Below are positions 60,303 through 64,000 of a stretch of DNA of 64,000 bases, one piece after another. Each line of letters opens with the position of its first letter. The first letter of the stretch is position 1. The notes under the pieces were generated by a model. The model was not told the origin of the DNA, did no database searches, and saw nothing but the letters and a program-made list of their open reading frames with translations. Source of the DNA: SVTX01 sp964567085 (GTDB taxonomy: Bacteria > Bacillota > Clostridia > Oscillospirales > CAG-272); assembly GCA_964567085.1 (NCBI GenBank), contig CAZMKU010000001.1:1-64000 (forward strand). The letters are read 5' to 3'. The translations under genes and the position numbers were made by a program.

Positions 60303-60506
60303 TCAGCCAACTACCTCGTATCCCGCGTCGGTAATTATCGCCTTGATCTCGTCAACGGTAATGCCGTCCGTCGCGGTAACTCTTGCAGTTCCCTCAACGT
60401 GACTTACCACGGCGCAGGTAACGCTTTCATTCGCTTCAAGACACTTCCTTACTCTTGCCTCACAGTGAGGGCACATCATACCCGAAACCTTGATTGTAAT
60501 TTCCAT
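60303..60506 (-). CDS. Possible internally initiated CopZ-like copper chaperone (in frame within copA)
   Basis: An in-frame ATG at 60506 (MEITIKVSGMMCPHC) is preceded by GGAAGGAAAGAAAATT, a strong purine-rich site. Translation from it would give a free 67-residue HMA protein, the normal size of CopZ. This would let one gene make CopA with fused HMA and a soluble chaperone, analogous in outcome to the CopA/CopA(Z) frameshift of E. coli. The purine run also encodes a charged Lys/Glu linker, so it may be coincidental. Not verified. Confidence 0.35.
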   Translation of the reverse strand: MEITIKVSGMMCPHCEARVRKCLEANESVTCAVVSHVEGTARVTATDGITVDEIKAIITDAGYEVVG

Positions 60507-62837
60507 AATTTTCTTTCCTTCCTTTTCCTTGAAATAATTTTCGATAAGAGCTCCGTCGGCTCTTCTCTTTGCTTTATTTTTTGTTTTTTTACTCAGATTT
60601 ACTCTGTTGAGACGAAGCGCGTTGCTTACAACGCAGAAGCTCGAAAGGCTCATAGCAAGCGCGCCGAGCATAGGGCTCATATTCCAGCCGAGGATCGCGG
60701 AAAAAGCACCTGCCGCAAAAGGAATTCCTATGACGTTGTAAGCAAACGCCCAGAAGAGATTTTCCTTTATGTTCGTAAGTGTTTTTCGGCTGAGCTTTAT
60801 TGCCGAGCTTACGTTTCCGATGCCCGAATTTATAAGCACCACCTGCGCCGCGTCGATCGCCACGTGACTTCCCGCTCCGATAGCGACACCCACGTCGGAC
60901 AAGGTCAGGGCAACCGCGTCGTTGATTCCGTCGCCGACCATAACCACCCTGCCAAATCGCTTCATTTCCTCTACGACCTCGCCCTTTTCTGCGGGCAGAA
61001 CGTCGGATACAACGTAATCCACGCCGCATTTTTCGCTTATCGCGGCGGCGGTCTTCGCGTTATCTCCCGTCAGCATAACGGTGTAAAGCCCCATAGCCTT
61101 AAGCTCCGCTATTCCGTCTGCGCTGTCCGCTCTTATCGCATCGGCAACCGCAATTATACCAAGCGCTCTGCCGCCTCGGACGAACACCATAGGTGTTTTT
61201 CCCATCTTCGATAATCCGTCCGCCGCGCTCTTTAATTTTTCATCCGTATTTATGCGGCTCTCGGCAAACTTCAAGCTTCCGCCGAAGACCGTCTCACCGT
61301 CAATTCTACCCTCGACACCGTTGCCTGCAAGCGTCAAGAAATCCGAGACGTCGTAAAGCCTCGCGCCGTTTGTCTCGCCGTATTTTACCACCGCCGATGC
61401 AAGCGGATGCTCACTTTTCGATTCGAGTGAGAAGGCAACCGAGACAAGCTCATCCGCGTCTGCTCCCTCTGCCGCAAGCACGTCCGTAACCTCGGGTGTT
61501 CCCGATGTTATCGTGCCCGTTTTATCAAGGATAACTATATCGGCTCTGCCCATATTTTCAAGCGCGGTCGCGTTCTTGAAAAGTATTCCCCTTTTCGCTC
61601 CCACTCCGCTTCCCACCATAATAGCCACGGGGGTCGCAAGTCCAAGCGCACACGGGCAGCTGATCACAAGCACGGAAATGCCGCGAGCAAGTGAAGCGCC
61701 CACGTCCATTCCGCTGACGATAAGCCATATTACAGTAGTCACAAGAGAGATAACAAGCACACACGGAACGAATACCGCAGAAACCTTGTCGGCAATTTTT
61801 GTAATCGGTGCCTTGGTCGCAGTAGCATCACTCACCATTTTGATTATTCCCGAGAGAACCGTGTCCTCACCGACGCTCTTCGCTTCGCAAACGATATAAC
61901 CCGAACGGCTTACCGTCGCGCCGAACACCTCGTCGCCGCGCTTTTTATCAATAGGAAGGCTCTCGCCCGTAAGCATGGACTCGTCGACCGACGCGTCACC
62001 CTCAATAATTTTCGCATCCGTGGGAATACTCTCGCCCGCGAAAACGCAAAATCTATCGCCGATCTTAATATCCGCAGCGGGAATATCTATCACCGTTCCG
62101 TCATTATTTACCTTGTGCGCGATCTTGGGAGAGAGCTTGACGAGCGACTCGATAGCGCTCGTGGTCTTTCCCTTCGCTCTCGCCTCGAGCATTTTCCCGA
62201 CCGTAATGAGAGCCAATATCATCGCCGCCGATTCAAAATAAAGCTCGCTATGCAGGATATGATGAGCCGCCGAAGCATCTCCGGAAACATACGCCGCGCT
62301 CATACGGAAAAGCATATAGGTGCTATAAACAAATGCCGCGCCCGAGCCTAATGACACCAAGGTATCCATATTGGGAGAACGGTTGATAATTCCCTTCGCA
62401 CCGTTCACAAAAAACCTTTTGTTTATAAGCATTACGACAGCAGAAAGTATCATCTGCAAAAGGGCTATCGCAAGCGGATTCTCGGATAGAGCTCTCGGCA
62501 GAGGGAAGCCCCACATAACGTGTCCCATAGATATATACATAAGCGCTATAAGGACCGCCATAGACGAAACAAGCCGCCATATTAAATTTTTCGTTTCTTT
62601 TTTAGTATTGCTGACGGGTGTGTCAGTCGCCATTTTCTTCCCCGACACGCTCGCGCCGTAGCCCGCTCCCTCCACGGCAGAGATTATCTCTCCATCGTCC
62701 AAATTACTCTCTACGGTCATAGAATTTGTCAGCAGATTTACCGAGCAGGCATCAACGCCGTCAAGCGACGAGACCGCCTTCTCCACCCTTGCCGAGCAAG
62801 CCGCACAGGTCATACCCGTAATATCAAATTTTCTCAT
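60303..62837 (-). CDS. copA: Copper-translocating P1B-ATPase (CopA) with C-terminal fused HMA domain
   Basis: The 844-residue P1B-ATPase has an N-terminal HMA domain (GMTCAAC, residues 8-14), eight predicted spans, actuator TGES (290-293), the Cu-selective CPC (394-396, ISCPCALGLATP), DKTGT (438-442), and GDGIND near 650. A second HMA domain (residues about 778-844, GMMCPHC) follows the last span; the usual N-terminal second domain is absent. It exports Cu(I) from the cytosol. The ATG at 62837 follows AATAAGGAAGATAAAA. It is 11 bp after csoR. The C-terminal HMA has its own ATG and Shine-Dalgarno (next entry). Confidence 0.93.
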   Translation of the reverse strand: MRKFDITGMTCAACSARVEKAVSSLDGVDACSVNLLTNSMTVESNLDDGEIISAVEGAGYGASVSGKKMATDTPVSNTKKETKNLIWRLVSSMAVLIALMYISMGHVMWGFPLPRALSENPLAIALLQMILSAVVMLINKRFFVNGAKGIINRSPNMDTLVSLGSGAAFVYSTYMLFRMSAAYVSGDASAAHHILHSELYFESAAMILALITVGKMLEARAKGKTTSAIESLVKLSPKIAHKVNNDGTVIDIPAADIKIGDRFCVFAGESIPTDAKIIEGDASVDESMLTGESLPIDKKRGDEVFGATVSRSGYIVCEAKSVGEDTVLSGIIKMVSDATATKAPITKIADKVSAVFVPCVLVISLVTTVIWLIVSGMDVGASLARGISVLVISCPCALGLATPVAIMVGSGVGAKRGILFKNATALENMGRADIVILDKTGTITSGTPEVTDVLAAEGADADELVSVAFSLESKSEHPLASAVVKYGETNGARLYDVSDFLTLAGNGVEGRIDGETVFGGSLKFAESRINTDEKLKSAADGLSKMGKTPMVFVRGGRALGIIAVADAIRADSADGIAELKAMGLYTVMLTGDNAKTAAAISEKCGVDYVVSDVLPAEKGEVVEEMKRFGRVVMVGDGINDAVALTLSDVGVAIGAGSHVAIDAAQVVLINSGIGNVSSAIKLSRKTLTNIKENLFWAFAYNVIGIPFAAGAFSAILGWNMSPMLGALAMSLSSFCVVSNALRLNRVNLSKKTKNKAKRRADGALIENYFKEKEGKKIMEITIKVSGMMCPHCEARVRKCLEANESVTCAVVSHVEGTARVTATDGITVDEIKAIITDAGYEVVG

Positions 62838-62848
62838 TTTTATCTTCC

Positions 62849-63184
62849 TTATTTAATAATCTTCTGGAGCGTCATTATAAGCTCGTCGACCGCTTCTTCC
62901 TTGCCGTTCTTTACGTCGGTAACCACACAGCTTTTTATGTGATTTGCCAGAAGCTCGCGAGAAAAGCCGTCGAGCGCCGAGCTTATCGCGCTCACCTGTG
63001 TCAGGATATCTATGCAATACGCGTCGGATTCAAGCATTCCGCGCACTCCCCTTACCTGTCCCTCGATTCGCGCGAGGCGATTCTGAAGGCTTTTCATTTC
63101 GCTTTCATTTCTGTGCTTTTTGCGGCATTCGCACTCCGCGCTCTTAACTTCATCCGCGCTCTGCACTCTGCACTCTGCACTCAT
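62849..63184 (-). CDS. csoR: CsoR-family copper-sensing repressor
   Basis: The 111-residue protein has a Cys/charged N-terminal extension (1-24), then the CsoR-like four-helix domain (SLQNRLARIEGQVRGVRGML, then YCIDILTQVSAI). The metal ligands Cys57, His82 and Cys86 keep the C-x24-H-x3-C spacing of Cu(I)-sensing CsoR. In the apo form it should repress copA and release on Cu(I). I take ATG 63184 after GAGGGAGGTTGAAAAT; an upstream ATG (63202) is possible but lacks a suitable site. The extension is encoded partly by a 7-bp tandem repeat. Very high-confidence family; the extension is unusual. Confidence 0.92.
   Translation of the reverse strand: MSAECRVQSADEVKSAECECRKKHRNESEMKSLQNRLARIEGQVRGVRGMLESDAYCIDILTQVSAISSALDGFSRELLANHIKSCVVTDVKNGKEEAVDELIMTLQKIIK
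63159..63182 (-). repeat. Heptanucleotide repeat CTCTGCA (3.4 copies) in the csoR 5' coding end
   Basis: Three perfect CTCTGCA units plus CTC on the plus strand, right at the start of csoR (SAECRVQSA). Because the unit is 7 bp, gain or loss of one copy would shift the frame. It is the same unit length as the larger array at 53771. Confidence 0.75.
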
Positions 63185-63214
63185 ATTTTCAACCTCCCTC
63201 ATTTCTTTATCTAT

Positions 63215-63243
63215 ATTATATACCCCCGAGGGGTATTTGTCAA
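63215..63243 (-). promoter_or_regulatory. csoR-copA promoter with CsoR-type operator in its spacer
   Basis: Minus strand TTGACA (63243-63238), 17 bp, TATAAT (63220-63215). The spacer is a 17-bp palindrome ATACCCC-CGA-GGGGTAT (63220-63236), matching the G/C-tract form of known CsoR operators (TACCC...GGGTA). Binding by the adjacent CsoR would block RNA polymerase, giving copper induction of the operon. Confidence 0.85.
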
Positions 63244-63254
63244 GTACAAAATTA

Positions 63255-63280
63255 CCCGCGGCATAACCGCGGGCAAAAAA
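63255..63280 (-). terminator. Intrinsic terminator after gtrA
   Basis: CCCGCGG (63255-63261) pairs with CCGCGGG (63267-63273) around CATAA. On the minus strand it is followed by TAATTTTGT. It lies just after the gtrA stop at 63281. Confidence 0.7.
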
Positions 63281-63793
63281 TTATTTTTTATCTCGAAAAA
63301 CAAAGATCTTGCTGATAACGTAGTTGCAAACGATTACTATCACCGCAGCGATGACCTTGGCGGATATTTCCGCCATATTCCACTCTCTGCCAAAAAGCTG
63401 TACTGACGTCGAGCCCGATATGAGCGCCGCGATTCCCATAGCGGCAAAAAGAGTAACCAGATAGTCAATAAAGAAGGTTACAACACGGCCGCCCGAGAAT
63501 TTTATCAGCTGCGGGATCACGGGTACGTCTCTTTCCGCCTTTGTAAACACCCATTTTCTGTTGGTGAAAAACGCGAACAGCACCGCCACCACCCACTGAA
63601 CGACCTGCGCAACCGTATATATCGCTATATATTTTCCGCTCGAGGTATCATCACCCGAAACGCCAAACACAAGCTTCAATGCCCATAAAAGCGCAAAATA
63701 AACTATCCAACCGACGAGCGTCGTAAGCACGCCGAAAATGAGATACTTTATTATCTCCTCGTATTTTTTATAAAGGTCCTTTATCTTACTCAT
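63281..63793 (-). CDS. GtrA family membrane protein
   Basis: The 170-residue protein has four membrane spans (about 15-38, 58-78, 97-117, 140-160) and the GtrA N-terminal pattern YLIFGVLTTLVGWIVYFALL, with FFTNRKWVFTKAERDVP after the second span. GtrA proteins help move undecaprenyl-phosphate-linked sugars across the membrane for wall or O-antigen glycosylation. Its start overlaps the cysS stop region, so it may be translated by coupling from cysS. Confidence 0.85.
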   Translation of the reverse strand: MSKIKDLYKKYEEIIKYLIFGVLTTLVGWIVYFALLWALKLVFGVSGDDTSSGKYIAIYTVAQVVQWVVAVLFAFFTNRKWVFTKAERDVPVIPQLIKFSGGRVVTFFIDYLVTLFAAMGIAALISGSTSVQLFGREWNMAEISAKVIAAVIVIVCNYVISKIFVFRDKK

Positions 63794-63797
63794 AGCG

Positions 63798-64000
63798 TCA
63801 ACCGATCTTGAAGGTAGTTCCCGAGCGATCGTCGATAAGAGTTACGCCACGGTCGGCAAGATACTGACGGATCCTGTCAGCCTCTGCGAAATTCTTTTCC
63901 TTCTTGGCTTGCTTTCTCTTTTCGATAAGCTCGATAGTTTCTGCTACGAGAGGGTCGTTTCTGTCAAAGTCGGCGTAAGGATCAACCTCTGCTTCCTTTG
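63798..64000 (-). CDS. cysS: Cysteinyl-tRNA synthetase, C-terminal end (partial)
   Basis: Only about 67 codons are visible, ending TGA at 63798. The fragment includes LIEKRKQAKKEKNFAEADRI followed by RQYLADRGVTLIDDRSGTTF, the characteristic C-terminal DALR-tail of CysRS. It charges tRNA-Cys with cysteine. The rest lies beyond the window. Confidence 0.9.
   Translation of the reverse strand, partial: KEAEVDPYADFDRNDPLVAETIELIEKRKQAKKEKNFAEADRIRQYLADRGVTLIDDRSGTTFKIG

Noticed and set aside
60303..62837. Frameshift or sequencing error joining copA and copZ
   Set aside because: The frame is continuous, the linker is natural (KEKEGKK) and there is a good ribosome site at the internal ATG; a fusion with dual start is the simpler view.
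1..64000. tRNA, rRNA, prophage or transposon genes
   Set aside because: I looked for clover-leaf-like CCA-ended stretches in the intergenic regions and for integrase/transposase motifs and found none.

Overview
The window reads as part of a chromosome of an endospore-forming, low-to-mid GC member of the Bacillota, class Clostridia, probably an uncultured gut or rumen lineage. Support comes from sporulation-associated genes (spoVT, a SpoVB-like flippase, a YlmC/YmxH protein), many sigma-A promoters of the form TTGACA-17-TATAAT, purine-rich Shine-Dalgarno sequences, Clostridia-type families (DUF1934, DUF951, UPF0210, DUF5711, WG repeats, CxxC-repeat surface proteins with a dockerin) and a 100-N scaffold gap typical of a draft or metagenome assembly. 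I see no rRNA, tRNA, CRISPR array, phage or transposase.

Layout. 1-6400: a minus-strand purine operon, purE-purF(like)-purM-purN-purD-purL, behind a strong promoter and a leader holding a 27-codon ORF that ends inside an intrinsic terminator; the PurF-like protein lacks the N-terminal catalytic cysteine. 6451-11600: DUF1934, an SOS-type dinB, a small membrane protein, the UPF0210/ACT pair, and a small plus-strand pair. 11633-13520: rpsB-tsf. 13554-25500: a long minus-strand run from ruvC through a methyltransferase, ecfA1-ecfA2-ecfT, truA, DUF5711, cvpA and a ClpE-like ATPase to a P-type ATPase homologue that has lost all its catalytic motifs. 25700-30740: plus-strand DUF951, YfhO, ruvA and ruvB. 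30835-31190: a structured, terminator-ended RNA candidate just ahead of a cysteine-rich mini-protein gene.

31316-38435: a heterodimeric ABC exporter diverging from a large MacB-like ATPase-permease fusion. 38561-40114: SpoVB-like flippase. 40267-47257: two co-directional surface protein genes, a membrane-anchored cohesin-like/CxxC protein and a 1898-residue CxxC-repeat protein ending in cohesin-like and dockerin domains. 47879-48424: spoVT, then about 600 bp of non-coding DNA built from short hairpins joined by repeated heptamer/octamer linkers. 49038-58437: a Big_3-repeat lipoprotein, a heptanucleotide tandem array (spanning the assembly gap), and a three-gene ABC operon whose ATPase is fused to a YwaF-like membrane domain. 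58767-63243: a WG-repeat protein and a csoR-copA copper operon, in which CopA carries a C-terminal CopZ-like domain that has its own ribosome binding site. The window ends with gtrA and the 3' end of cysS.

Most of the window is housekeeping. The items most worth follow-up are the pseudo-P-type ATPase, the giant cohesin/CxxC/dockerin pair, the CopA-CopZ fusion with internal start, the YwaF-ABC fusion operon, the purine leader, the RNA upstream of the Cys-rich gene, and the hairpin-array repeats.
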